Shown piece by piece: positions 1-8,019 of a stretch of 64,000 nt of DNA. Source of the DNA: Planomicrobium stackebrandtii (lineage in GTDB: Bacteria > Bacillota > Bacilli > Bacillales_A > Planococcaceae); NCBI RefSeq assembly GCF_030814955.1, contig NZ_JAUSWB010000005.1, positions 248,001 to 312,000 of the forward strand. Reading direction: 5' to 3'. The position numbers were made by a program, and so were the translations under genes. The notes under the pieces were generated by a model. It did not search any database, was not told where the DNA came from, and saw only the letters and a program-made list of their open reading frames with translations. The stretch's first letter is position 1. Each line of letters opens with the position of its first letter.

Positions 1-366
1 GGTGCAATCCTTGCCGATTTCATCCCAAGGCCACGGCGCATGAATCAAATAAAGATCCAAATAATCAACACCAAGATTTGAAATGGTTTCTTCAAAAGCT
101 GCAAGTGTCACGTCATAGCCTTTGATTTGAGCCGGAAGCTTGCTGGTGATAAAGACCTTTTCCCGGGAAATATTGAAGTCATGAATCGCTTTGCCGACGT
201 TTTCTTCGTTCTGATAGGCCAGCGCTGTATCGATATGCGTATAGTCATTTTCCAAAGCAGTCGTCACTGCTGCGTAAGCTTCTTCGTTCGGAATCTGCCA
301 AGTGCCGAATCCGATATCGGGAATTTCAACCCCGTTGTGGAAAGTGAAAACCTTGTCGTTTGCCAT
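1..366 (-). CDS. Aldo/keto reductase, N-terminal part (runs off left edge)
   Basis: NADPH-dependent aldo/keto reductase of the AKR5/YvgN type (inference from the family). The minus-strand reading starts at an ATG at 366-364 preceded by AGGGGAGGAA. The protein opens with a short beta-hairpin, then the first strand motif GFGTWQIP, the catalytic-Asp/Tyr segment HIDTALAYQNEE, the catalytic Lys segment ITSKLP, and the active-site His in DLYLIHAPWPWD, which is the normal AKR order. About 122 residues are visible; the family is about 275 residues, so the C-terminal half lies outside the window. The gene points away from the neighbouring small genes and has its own leader. Substrate unknown. Confidence 0.9.
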   Translation of the reverse strand, partial: MANDKVFTFHNGVEIPDIGFGTWQIPNEEAYAAVTTALENDYTHIDTALAYQNEENVGKAIHDFNISREKVFITSKLPAQIKGYDVTLAAFEETISNLGVDYLDLYLIHAPWPWDEIGKDCT

Positions 367-534
367 AGAAAAAATTCCTCCCCTTTGCTTATGGTTCTTC
401 CTTATTGTACGACTTTTCTGGCAACGGGGTCCAGAGTTTAGGATGCTCTAAACCACGAAAGCTTCGGAATAAGAAACTTCCTGCAATCCCACGCGTAAAT
501 ATAGAAACAGGGAAATAAAAGGAGGCGGCTGAAC

Positions 535-804
535 GTGTGGCCAACTATTGCAACCCTACTGCTCCTCATCTTTATAGGATTTGCAGTCAATAAATTATTC
601 AAGAAAGTGAAACAAACTCCTGACACAGATCCCAAAAGCCTGGTAACTTCGATCTGCTTTCTGCTGATCGGTGTGATCAACCTAGCAGGCTATTGGCTTG
701 GATTCCTTGGAGTAGTCTCCATGGCGCTGACCGTGGCACTGTTGATCACCGGTGCTTATTTTACCCGCTACCTGAAAAGAGACAATGCAAGATATTCAAA
801 ATAA
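535..804 (+). CDS. Small two- or three-helix membrane protein
   Basis: Hypothetical inner-membrane protein of 89 residues. The GTG start at 535 is chosen because GGAGG lies at 521-525 at ideal spacing and residues 2-18 form a hydrophobic segment directly. Two further hydrophobic segments occupy about residues 40-80, and the C-terminus is basic (TRYLKRDN). It is 15 bp upstream of a CxxC-x20-CxxC protein with its own ribosome binding site, so the two probably form a small operon ending at the terminator near 1166. No family recognised. Confidence 0.75.
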   Translation: MWPTIATLLLLIFIGFAVNKLFKKVKQTPDTDPKSLVTSICFLLIGVINLAGYWLGFLGVVSMALTVALLITGAYFTRYLKRDNARYSK

Positions 805-819
805 AGAAGGAGTGTAAAG

Positions 820-1149
820 ATGCCAAGCTGTGAAAACTGCGGACGAAAATGGACGTGGAAAAGGATTGTTTTAAAAACCTTAAAGCTTACGAATAAAGCA
901 AACTGCCCATACTGTGGGCAAACACAATACATTGTAGCGAAGTCGAGAAAGGTAACACGAATATACAGTTTCCTTCCAGCTTTTATCATTATTGTGTCGG
1001 CAATGATTTTTGATTTAGATGGATGGGACATTTTATTGCTTACGCCGATGTTAATTCTAATGGCCCTGTTCGTGTATCCGTTCTTTATGAAACTGTCCAA
1101 AGACAATGAAGCTGGGCTGTTAAGGCGGGAAGCTGCACCCAAAAAATAA
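820..1149 (+). CDS. CxxC-x20-CxxC zinc-ribbon membrane protein
   Basis: Small protein with an N-terminal zinc-ribbon motif: CENC at residues 4-7 and CPYC about 20 residues later, matching the 'cxxc_20_cxxc' family seen in Bacillales. After the ribbon come two hydrophobic segments (about residues 50-65 and 70-90) and a charged tail. AAGGAGTG precedes the ATG. Function unknown; the ribbon plus membrane anchor suggests a structural or regulatory membrane protein. A second member of the same family is encoded at 62211-62519, so this genome carries at least two paralogues. Confidence 0.85.
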   Translation: MPSCENCGRKWTWKRIVLKTLKLTNKANCPYCGQTQYIVAKSRKVTRIYSFLPAFIIIVSAMIFDLDGWDILLLTPMLILMALFVYPFFMKLSKDNEAGLLRREAAPKK

Positions 1150-1165
1150 ACGATCCAGCAATCAT

Positions 1166-1213
1166 AAGAGCTTTGCCGCAAGTGCCCCCAACTTGCGGCA
1201 GAGCTCTTTTTAG
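1166..1213 (+). terminator. Intrinsic terminator after the CxxC protein gene
   Basis: An 18-bp stem (AAGAGCTTTGCCGCAAGT at 1166-1183 pairing with 1191-1208, one mismatch) closes on a short loop and runs into a T tract. It ends the 535-1149 operon. Confidence 0.9.
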
Positions 1214-1256
1214 CGATTAGCTGGAACATCATTTTCAGAATTTTTTGTTGAAACGA

Positions 1257-1310
1257 TTGACAACTTCGAAGCAAATTTGTTACTGTGTATGTGAGTATAT
1301 ACAGTGTAAC
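1257..1310 (+). promoter_or_regulatory. Promoter with overlapping palindromic GntR operator
   Basis: TTGACA at 1257-1262 is a consensus -35. The -10 region (about 1281-1286) is covered by an imperfect 32-bp inverted repeat at 1279-1310 with outer arms GTTAC/GTAAC and inner arms TGTAT/ATACA. YtrA-subfamily GntR regulators bind this kind of GTGTA...TACAC palindrome, and the operon that starts 23 bp downstream encodes such a regulator. Autoregulation is therefore inferred. Confidence 0.6.
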
Positions 1311-1332
1311 AGTAGAAGAGGAGTGATCACCT

Positions 1333-2055
1333 ATGCACACATGGAAACAAGCGGCTTGGCTGGCGGGTTTTGAACTAAAGGCAAGAATGAAGCGTTCGTT
1401 GCTCATGTTGGCTTTTTACACAATCGTCGGTTTTATTTTTCTAACATCATTTGATAATTACCTGGCAGACAACTTTTATGCGTTTGATTTATTGTTTTTG
1501 CTGCTGTTCATTATGTTTCCGGCCTGGATGAAACCGAAAATATTCCAGATGCAGAAAATGGACGGGGATTTATGGGCTGTTCCTGCAGTCATTATGCTCC
1601 AGCAGCTGCCGGTTCCAAAAGCGGTGATTGTCAAAAGCCGCTTCATCATCCACAGTGTGTATTCTTTTCCGTACCAGTTAATGTTACTCGTCATGCTGTT
1701 GGTTGTGTCTCCCGGTTTTCGGGAAATGATCACGCCGTTGAGCTACACGGCTTTTGTCACCATTTGGCTGGCGGTTTCAGTCGCACTGGGCTTTGCCATG
1801 GCGGCAAGTGAAGCAGGCGGAACATTCGAAACGAAACTACTGGCCAAATCGATGATTTATCTTGTGCTCGGCATTGCCGTTTTTTACGCCGCTTTTCAGT
1901 GGCTGGCAGAAGAAGGCCTGATTTACTGGACAATCGGACTGGCTCAAAACTGGCCGCTGCTGTCCATCGGTGTTTCCCTGTTGGTCATCTATGCGGGATG
2001 GAATTACTGGCAAAGGGTCATGAAAAAAGATATTGAAAAAGCGGATTTCTTATGA
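1333..2055 (+). CDS. ABC transporter membrane subunit of the GntR-linked cluster
   Basis: Polytopic membrane protein of 240 residues with about six hydrophobic segments. It starts with a short amphipathic N-terminus (ELKARMKRS) followed by a first membrane helix, the typical shape of ABC-2-like permeases. The ATG follows GAAGAGGAGTG. It is the first gene of an operon with a YtrA-type GntR repressor (start 2071) and an ATPase (start 2464), the arrangement seen in cell-envelope-responsive ABC clusters of Bacillales. Its ATPase partner is inferred to be the 2464 gene. Substrate unknown; envelope stress or antimicrobial export are only possibilities. Confidence 0.75.
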   Translation: MHTWKQAAWLAGFELKARMKRSLLMLAFYTIVGFIFLTSFDNYLADNFYAFDLLFLLLFIMFPAWMKPKIFQMQKMDGDLWAVPAVIMLQQLPVPKAVIVKSRFIIHSVYSFPYQLMLLVMLLVVSPGFREMITPLSYTAFVTIWLAVSVALGFAMAASEAGGTFETKLLAKSMIYLVLGIAVFYAAFQWLAEEGLIYWTIGLAQNWPLLSIGVSLLVIYAGWNYWQRVMKKDIEKADFL

Positions 2056-2070
2056 AAGGGGGGCCTGGTC

Positions 2071-2460
2071 TTGCTGCCGATACGCTTATCCAAAGAATCG
2101 CGTGAACCCATTTACCATCAGATTGAAAAACAATTGAAGGCATTGATTGCAGGCGGCCATCTCACTGCCGGAACGCCGCTGCCTTCCATCCGGGCCCTGT
2201 CAAAAGACCTTGAAATCAGCGTCATCACGATACGTCGCGCCTATCAGGACCTCGAAGCACAGGGCTTTATCGAAACCGCCCACGGCAAAGGCACGTATGT
2301 AGCGGAAATAAAAAACGCATTAAAGCAGGAAGTGAAAACGGCTTCGGTTTCTGAAAGCTTTGAACGGGCCATCGAGACTGCCCGCAGCTACGACTACAGC
2401 GATGAAGAAATGACAGCGATCTTCCATGCAATTCTGGAAAAGCGCAAGAAAGGAGAATAA
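2071..2460 (+). CDS. GntR-family (YtrA subfamily) transcriptional repressor
   Basis: A 129-residue regulator. The N-terminal winged helix-turn-helix carries the GntR signature EPIYHQIEKQLKALI...LPSIRALSKDLEIS, with recognition helix ITIRRAYQDLEAQGFI and wing GKGTYV. The short C-terminal extension (about 50 residues) lacks a ligand-binding domain, which is diagnostic of the YtrA subfamily. The TTG start at 2071 is preceded by AAAGGGGGG at 2056-2063. It lies between permease and ATPase genes with 3-15 bp spacing, so it probably represses this operon through the palindrome at 1279-1310. Confidence 0.9.
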   Translation: MLPIRLSKESREPIYHQIEKQLKALIAGGHLTAGTPLPSIRALSKDLEISVITIRRAYQDLEAQGFIETAHGKGTYVAEIKNALKQEVKTASVSESFERAIETARSYDYSDEEMTAIFHAILEKRKKGE

Positions 2461-2463
2461 GCG

Positions 2464-3309
2464 ATGCCTTCATGGATAGAAATAAACGCTCTGCAAAAAA
2501 ACATGGACGATTTTCAGCTGGGGCCGATCAGTTTGACAATCGAGCCCGGGACAATCACCGGACTGGTCGGCAACAATGGCTCAGGAAAAAGCACCTTGCT
2601 GAAACTGGTCATGAATTTGGCGAATGCCGATGCGGGAACGATCGAAGTTTTTGGCGAAACCGTAGCGGGCAAGGACGAAAGCTGGAAACAGAAGCTTGCC
2701 TTTCAACCTCAAAAGATCATCGGGTGGGATGCTTATACCGGCACGACGCTGAAAGAAATGATTTCTTCTTTATATGGAGAGTGGGATGAAGCCCTGTTCG
2801 AGCAGATGGTTAGGCTGTTTGATATTCCGCTGGACAAACGGTTCGGCAAAATGTCACAAGGCATGCAGCAAAAGCTGAGCTTGGCACTGGCGCTGCCGCG
2901 AAATACAGAAGTCTTAATTCTTGACGAGCCGACGGCATTTCTCGACATTCCGTCCAAACGGCATTTCATGGATTTGCTGATCGACTGGATGGACGCTAAA
3001 GAACGGGCCGTCATCATCACCAGCCACCAGACAGATGATTTGCGGAAACTGGCGGACTACCTCTTCGTCATGAGAGATGGCAAGGCGATTGGCCATTTCG
3101 AAAAAGAAGCGCTGCTGGAAAGCTACCGGCGCTACTGGCTCGATGGAGTACCTGGTGATTCGGTCCCCGGAGAAGTGTCGCGAGACCGCCAGCAGCTTGT
3201 ATCTGAAGATCCCGCTGCTGCAGAACATTATTTTGCGGTCCAAAACATCACGGTAATCGATCACGCCGCACTGGATTTAGAAGAAATTATCGATCTGTTA
3301 CTCAAGTAA
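2464..3309 (+). CDS. ABC transporter ATP-binding protein (GntR-linked)
   Basis: ATPase subunit of 281 residues. Walker A (GNNGSGKST) lies at residues 36-44, a Q-loop around FQPQK, an atypical signature MSQGM in place of LSGGQ, Walker B EVLILDEPTAFLD, and the switch His in ITSHQ. A C-terminal extension of about 70 residues follows the nucleotide-binding domain. AAGGAG lies just before the ATG, 3 bp after the regulator stop, so the two are translationally close. The likely membrane partner is the 1333 product. Confidence 0.9.
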   Translation: MPSWIEINALQKNMDDFQLGPISLTIEPGTITGLVGNNGSGKSTLLKLVMNLANADAGTIEVFGETVAGKDESWKQKLAFQPQKIIGWDAYTGTTLKEMISSLYGEWDEALFEQMVRLFDIPLDKRFGKMSQGMQQKLSLALALPRNTEVLILDEPTAFLDIPSKRHFMDLLIDWMDAKERAVIITSHQTDDLRKLADYLFVMRDGKAIGHFEKEALLESYRRYWLDGVPGDSVPGEVSRDRQQLVSEDPAAAEHYFAVQNITVIDHAALDLEEIIDLLLK

Positions 3310-3340
3310 CCCAATCTTGAACAAGAAAGGATGAAAGCAA

Positions 3341-4273
3341 GTGGAGACGATGCTGACTGTAGATAATTTAGGGAAGTCTTTCAAAGACAAAAAAATCGTA
3401 TCGAATATTTCATTTGAAGTGAAAAAAGGCGAGATCATGGCGCTGCTCGGACCAAACGGAGCCGGGAAATCCACCACCATCCGCAACATCATGGGCATCA
3501 TGTATCCGGATGAAGGGACCATCACATTCCGGGACAAAGGAAAGAAGGATATTCCGCGCAATAAAATCGGCTATTTGCCGGAAGAACGCGGCTTGTATAA
3601 AAACGTCAAAGTCATGGACATCCTGTTGTATTTGGCGGAACTGAAAGACTACCCGCTGGACCGCGCGAAAGAACGTGCGCTTGAGCTGTTAAAAAAATTC
3701 GACTTGGAAGGAAAAGATAAGGTGTCGGTGGAAGAATTGTCAAAAGGCATGGGGCAGAAAGTCCAGTTTATCGCCGCTATTCTTCACGAACCGGAACTCT
3801 TGATCCTTGATGAACCTTTTTCCGGCCTAGATCCCGTCAGCCAGGAATTGTTCAAAAACGAAATCCGCGGCTTGGCGCAAAACGGCACGGCGATTTTGCT
3901 GTCGTCTCACCAAATGAACCTGGTCGAAGAAATGGCCGATCGGCTGTTCCTGATCCACCGCGGCACAAAAGTGATTTACGGACCGCTGGATGACGTGAAA
4001 AAGCAATACGCCAATTTCAAATGCACCATCCACGGCGTGAATGAACGGAGTTTATTGGAAAGCCTGCCTGAAGTCGAGCGTGTCGAGCAAAACGAAGAAA
4101 CGGCGGTGCTGTACTTGTCCAAAGACGTACAGCCGGCCAATTGGCTGAAGAATCTGCCTGCGCAGCTGGATGTCCAGGAATTATCCATCGACCGGATTTC
4201 CCTCCATGAAATATTCATCGACATCGCAACAGATAAAAATCTCTTGAAGAGAGAGGAGAATTTGGATGCGTAA
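3341..4273 (+). CDS. ABC transporter ATP-binding protein, NatA/YhaQ-like
   Basis: ATPase of 310 residues resembling the NatA/YhaQ subunits of Bacillus Na+ or drug exporters. Visible motifs: Walker A GPNGAGKST, the Q-loop region with LPEERGLYKNVKV typical of this subgroup, signature ELSKGMGQKVQ, Walker B LLILDEPFSGLDP and H-loop LLSSHQM. A C-terminal domain of about 90 residues follows, as in DUF4162-type ATPases. The GTG at 3341 has AGAAAGG at 3323-3330; an ATG at 3350 is an alternative. It overlaps the next gene by 8 bp. Confidence 0.9.
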   Translation: METMLTVDNLGKSFKDKKIVSNISFEVKKGEIMALLGPNGAGKSTTIRNIMGIMYPDEGTITFRDKGKKDIPRNKIGYLPEERGLYKNVKVMDILLYLAELKDYPLDRAKERALELLKKFDLEGKDKVSVEELSKGMGQKVQFIAAILHEPELLILDEPFSGLDPVSQELFKNEIRGLAQNGTAILLSSHQMNLVEEMADRLFLIHRGTKVIYGPLDDVKKQYANFKCTIHGVNERSLLESLPEVERVEQNEETAVLYLSKDVQPANWLKNLPAQLDVQELSIDRISLHEIFIDIATDKNLLKREENLDA

Positions 4274-5489
4274 TACGAAGAAAGTCGCCAAATGGGAAAT
4301 CAAACGGAATATGAAAAACAAAACATTCCTTATCGGTTTGTTTATATCGCCTATTCTGTTTCTGGCATTTTACCTCATTCCCGACCTGTTCAATAACTCT
4401 GATGAGGACGCAGTGTCGACAACGGTATTTGTCAACGACCAGCTGGGCGTCTATGAAAATCTGGAAGCGACAGTCCAGCAAGCTGGAGCCGAATGGGAAC
4501 TGCAGCCAACCGATATTTCGGAAGAGGAAGCTGCAGGGGCACTCGAATCCGAAGAGAACAGTGCGTATGTCTTTATCGATGAGCGGGCATTTGACGGAGG
4601 CGTCTTGCCGGTTTACCAAAGCGAGGAAATCAGTCCCGATTTTATAAATGAAGTGCAGTTGCTGGGGGCTCCTTTGCAGGCGATGCAAATTGAAGAGCTC
4701 GGATTGACGCCTGAGGAAGCAAGCGTTATTACCCAAGGTGTTGTGTTTGAAGAAGCTTCGCCCGATGCATCTGCAGAAACTGAAGCAGGGATGGATGACG
4801 CCTTCCTGGAGCGCATCGTACCGGGCATATTTGCGGCAGCCGTCTTGCTGTCGATCGTCTTTACAGGCATGGCGATTTTCCAAAGTGCATCTCAAGAGAA
4901 AAAAGACAAAATCGCAGAAATTATCTTGTCTTCTCTGACTCCAGGTGAGCTGATGCAAGGCAAGATTATCGGGTATTTTGTGCTCGGCATCATTCAAGTG
5001 CTCGTCTTTATTGTGCTGGTGCTGCCGGTTCTGGTCTGGAAAATCGATGTGCCGATACTTGAGTATTTATTCGTGCCGGAATTGGCATTGATGTTGGTAA
5101 TCGCAGTATTGGGCTACTTATTGTTTGCCGCTCTTTTCGTCGGCATCGGGGCCACAATGGCAGACATTTCGACTGCTGGAAACTTCCAAGGGATGATCAT
5201 GATGCTGCCGTTTGCAGCGTTGATCTTTGTCGGACCGGTGTTTAATGACCCAAGCGGCATCTGGGCACAAGTCGGTTCGTATATTCCGTTCACTTCGCCA
5301 GCGATCCTGATTCTCCGTTTGTCGCTCCTTGAAGAGTGGCCGTGGATTGAAATCATCATCGGGTTGGCAATCCTCATTGTTAGTGTCTGGGTCTTCATGA
5401 AGCTGGCCGGGAAAATATTTAAGATTGGTATTTTGATGTATGGCAAAAATGCGACACCAGGCGAAATTTGGAAATGGATCCGCGCCTAG
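4266..5489 (+). CDS. ABC-2 type permease, NatB/YhaP-like
   Basis: Permease of 407 residues partnered with the overlapping ATPase. Architecture: a cytoplasmic elbow (KWEIKRNMKNKT), TM1 at about residues 20-40, a large extracytoplasmic domain of about 140 acidic residues, then a five-helix ABC-2 core including SQEKKDKIAEIILSS, the conserved coupling segment of NatB-like permeases. GAGAGGAG precedes the ATG. Cation, bacteriocin or drug export is the family range; the substrate cannot be read from sequence. It closes the operon before the terminator at 5543. Confidence 0.9.
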   Translation: MRNTKKVAKWEIKRNMKNKTFLIGLFISPILFLAFYLIPDLFNNSDEDAVSTTVFVNDQLGVYENLEATVQQAGAEWELQPTDISEEEAAGALESEENSAYVFIDERAFDGGVLPVYQSEEISPDFINEVQLLGAPLQAMQIEELGLTPEEASVITQGVVFEEASPDASAETEAGMDDAFLERIVPGIFAAAVLLSIVFTGMAIFQSASQEKKDKIAEIILSSLTPGELMQGKIIGYFVLGIIQVLVFIVLVLPVLVWKIDVPILEYLFVPELALMLVIAVLGYLLFAALFVGIGATMADISTAGNFQGMIMMLPFAALIFVGPVFNDPSGIWAQVGSYIPFTSPAILILRLSLLEEWPWIEIIIGLAILIVSVWVFMKLAGKIFKIGILMYGKNATPGEIWKWIRA

Positions 5490-5542
5490 AAATATAAATA
5501 CTTCCATTTGAAAAAGGGGTCTGTCCCATAAGTCCCTAGAAT

Positions 5543-5590
5543 AAAACCACTGGAGAAAAATGATTGATTTTTCTCCAGTGGTTTTGCTTT
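5543..5590 (+). terminator. Strong bidirectional-type terminator hairpin
   Basis: Perfect 18-bp stem (AAAACCACTGGAGAAAAA at 5543-5560 pairing with 5568-5585), 7-nt loop, T-rich flank. It terminates the ABC cluster. Confidence 0.9.
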
Positions 5591-5678
5591 GTATACGGTT
5601 TTCTCTGAAAGTAGTTTGCGGGTCTAAGCCTTTTTTGGATTTTATTTGAAAAGAAGAATTATTTTATTCCATTTATAG

Positions 5679-5778
5679 AGTTTATTGTCCAAGTTGAGTG
5701 AAATACACTCCAAATGCGAAAAATACAGTCCAAACTCATGAAATACAGTCCAAACTCGGCATAATACTGTCCGCGGGC
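5679..5778. repeat. Degenerate tandem repeat, five units of 20 bp
   Basis: Five consecutive 20-base units start at 5679, 5699, 5719, 5739 and 5759. Units 2-4 share GAAATACAGTCCAAACTC-like sequence with few differences; units 1 and 5 are more diverged (ATTGTCC and ATACTGTCC cores). The unit is not a multiple of three and lies in the gene-free 5490-5989 stretch between convergent genes. Apart from this array and the upstream terminator I see no gene there. No function can be assigned. Confidence 0.75.
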
Positions 5779-5989
5779 TAAATGTTTCCGGCATGAGGTA
5801 GTTGGCGGTCTTTAAAACTGCCTAGATGGGTTATCTTCGAGCCAGCAAACAGTTTTGGAGCGATCGACGGAGGACCGATTCCAGTAAACTCTCTGAATTT
5901 CCGATTGCTGATGGTCTTTTTGACCAAGGTCCCTTTCGTTACATATTGGCAATGGTCTATCTTAGACCCGGCTTTCTCTCAGGTGCTAT

Positions 5990-7624
5990 TTAGGATTTCA
6001 GTCTGTTAATCTCCTGCGTCAGTTCAATAAACCGCTGGTCAAGCGCTGCATAATCCTTGTCTTTTGCGGTCATGAAACTCAGTTTCCCAAGGACTTCCTG
6101 CCGTTCCGTTTCAAGTCGCATCAGCAATTCCTCATTTTCGTCCCGTTCCGGAGCGGGTGCGTCGAGTTGTTTCTCTATGCGGTGATCTGCAATGACCAGC
6201 TTGCTGGTGGTCGTTCTTTCCCGAAAAGCCTGATCATGGGAGACGACCAGCATCGTGCCCGTATACTGCGCAAGCGTCTCCTCGAGCTGCTTACGCGACG
6301 GCAAGTCGAGGTGGTTGGTCGGCTCGTCCAGAATCAGCGCGTCCCGTTCCTCCAGAATATAGACCATCAACTTGCACTTGATGCGTTCACCCATGCTCAT
6401 GGCGCCGATCGGTTCTTTCCACTGCGCGGCCGTAAAGCCGAGATGCTTCATCAAGTTCTGGACTTTGCCGCGCGCTATGAACGTCTCTTTGTAAAACAGC
6501 TCACCCGGCGTTTTCTCGAGCGGCAAGTCAAACACTTCCTGCGTCAAGTAGCCGATGCTCGCAGAAGGGGACAGCCAAACACTACCCTCCGCAGGTTCCT
6601 GCCCGAGCAGGATTTTCAATAAGGTCGTCTTGCCGCTGCCGTTTGCGCCTTCAATGGCGACTTTTTCCCCGTGCAAAATAACGAAATTCACTTTTTTAAA
6701 CAGCAGTTTGCCGCCGAACGCTTTCGACAGATCTCTCACTTCGAGAAAATGCTTGCCGGTTTTATGCGTGGCGTTCATCGAGAAGCTGACTTCGTATTCA
6801 GGTTCGGGCGCTTCTGCGTGGATCTTGTCCAACTCTTTTTCCAGCCGCTTCTGCTTGGATTTGACCTGCTTGTCCATGCGTTTGGCTTTCATCCGGTAAT
6901 GTTCTTTATAGCCTTCCTGCGTGGTCGATTCGTCATGGGCTTTATGCGACCAGGAAGTGAGCACGTCCATCTGCGATTCGATGCGCTCCACCATCTTTTG
7001 CTGCTTGTCGTATTCGCGCTGCTGGGTCAACCGTTTCTGCTGCCGGGCTTCCGTATAGCTGGTGTAATTGCCGATGTGTTCGATCAGTTTATGGTTTTCG
7101 AGCGACCAGATTTTCGTTGCAACTGCATCCAGAAAGTGGCGGTTATGCGACACCATAATGATGGTGCCCGGATACTTGCGGATTTGCGCCAGCAACAGCC
7201 TGATGCTATCGCTGTCCAAATGGTTGGTCGGCTCGTCCAGCAACAGCAGTTGGGCATTCCGGGACAAACCAGCAGAAAGCCGGGCTTTCAGTTTTTCCCC
7301 TCCGCTGAGAAGCGGGAAGTCATGTTCCGGCACGTGCCATTTTTTCAGCAGCGCGCTTTCGGAAGCCGTGACTTCGCTGAACGAGTGCGTTTCCGTTTCT
7401 TGTTCCACAAATACGGTGTCGATGTTCGGCTGGAGCCAGTGGATGTCGCCTGTTGATGGCTCCAATTCACCAGCAATCAGCCGAAGCAAGGTTGACTTAC
7501 CGGCTCCGTTTTTGCCGATGATGCCGATGACCTCGCCTTGCTGAACGCTTGCGTTGACCTTTTCGAAAATCACCGTGTCCATCAATTCAAAGCGGACATC
7601 TTGCAATTTCAGTAGTTCTTTCAT
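5990..7624 (-). CDS. vmlR: ABC-F ribosome-protection protein, VmlR/Vga type
   Basis: Cytosolic ATPase of 544 residues with two ABC domains and no membrane segments. Domain 1: Walker A GKNGAGKST (about residues 37-45), signature LSGGEKLKAR, Walker B LLLLDEPTNHLD. Domain 2: GANGSGKTT, SMGERIKCK, ALILDEPTNHLD. The linker between them contains LTSWSHKAHDEST and RMKAKRMDKQVKSK, characteristic of the VmlR/Vga group whose extended interdomain arm reaches the peptidyl-transferase centre and displaces lincosamides, streptogramin A and pleuromutilins. A charged C-terminal extension of about 50 residues is present, and total length matches VmlR (about 547). An attenuator-like leader (7655-7880) supports antibiotic-inducible control. 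The drug spectrum is inferred. Confidence 0.88.
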   Translation of the reverse strand: MKELLKLQDVRFELMDTVIFEKVNASVQQGEVIGIIGKNGAGKSTLLRLIAGELEPSTGDIHWLQPNIDTVFVEQETETHSFSEVTASESALLKKWHVPEHDFPLLSGGEKLKARLSAGLSRNAQLLLLDEPTNHLDSDSIRLLLAQIRKYPGTIIMVSHNRHFLDAVATKIWSLENHKLIEHIGNYTSYTEARQQKRLTQQREYDKQQKMVERIESQMDVLTSWSHKAHDESTTQEGYKEHYRMKAKRMDKQVKSKQKRLEKELDKIHAEAPEPEYEVSFSMNATHKTGKHFLEVRDLSKAFGGKLLFKKVNFVILHGEKVAIEGANGSGKTTLLKILLGQEPAEGSVWLSPSASIGYLTQEVFDLPLEKTPGELFYKETFIARGKVQNLMKHLGFTAAQWKEPIGAMSMGERIKCKLMVYILEERDALILDEPTNHLDLPSRKQLEETLAQYTGTMLVVSHDQAFRERTTTSKLVIADHRIEKQLDAPAPERDENEELLMRLETERQEVLGKLSFMTAKDKDYAALDQRFIELTQEINRLKS

Positions 7625-7654
7625 CCAATCAATCCCTTCGGTTCAGGGAGAACT

Positions 7655-7688
7655 AAAAAATCCTCCCAAATAAATTTGGAAGGATTAG
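7655..7688 (-). terminator. Attenuator terminator in the ABC-F leader
   Basis: On the minus strand AATCCTTCCAAAT pairs with ATTTGGGAGGATT (13 bp including one G-U) and is followed directly by six T, 30 nt before the ABC-F start codon. A terminator placed upstream of the coding region points to transcription attenuation. Confidence 0.8.
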
Positions 7689-7757
7689 CCGTATGGTGCC
7701 CGATCGAAACAAGCCATTAGCTTACAATGGCTCGACAGTTTATCAAGATGTGGGCAG

Positions 7758-7823
7758 ACTAATCCTATTTTGCATGAGTTGAAATTATAAATTTCAGCCG
7801 CTAAAACAAGATTAGTTACGCAT
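7758..7823 (-). promoter_or_regulatory. Leader mini-ORF and alternative pairing segments of the ABC-F attenuator
   Basis: The minus-strand leader contains a minimal reading frame ATG CGT AAC TAA (7823-7812, Met-Arg-Asn) with GGTGG just upstream. Segment 1 (AACTAATCT, 7817-7809) overlaps its stop. Segment 2 (AGGATTAGT, 7766-7758) can pair either with segment 1 or, by 8 bp, with CTAATCCT (7688-7681), which is the 5' arm of the terminator. A ribosome stalled on the mini-ORF would block segment 1, free segment 2 and prevent termination. This is read from complementarity, not tested. Confidence 0.6.
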
Positions 7824-7859
7824 CGTCCACCCATCAGCCTTTCTGTCGTTTGATAAGGC

Positions 7860-7890
7860 CAGTATAGCACAGGATTTACGCCGTTTACAG
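7860..7890 (-). promoter_or_regulatory. Putative extended -10 promoter of the ABC-F leader
   Basis: The minus strand shows TGCTATACT (TG-n-TATACT, an extended -10), with a weak TGTAAA 17 nt upstream. It precedes the leader mini-ORF by about 50 nt. Confidence 0.5.
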
Positions 7891-8019
7891 CAGAAAACAC
7901 GAAGACTTCGGGAGTCAGCTTTCAAAAATATAGGAAAGCATCCGTTTTGCCCTTGCAGCCAAAGGGTAACCAAGTATTGTCCAATATAAAAAACAATGCA
8001 TCTAAACGAGGAGGCAATT

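Noticed and set aside
7685..7900. 71-residue minus-strand open frame in the ABC-F leader
   Set aside because: It runs through the predicted attenuator segments and its composition is not protein-like; the three-codon ORF in another frame fits the leader better.
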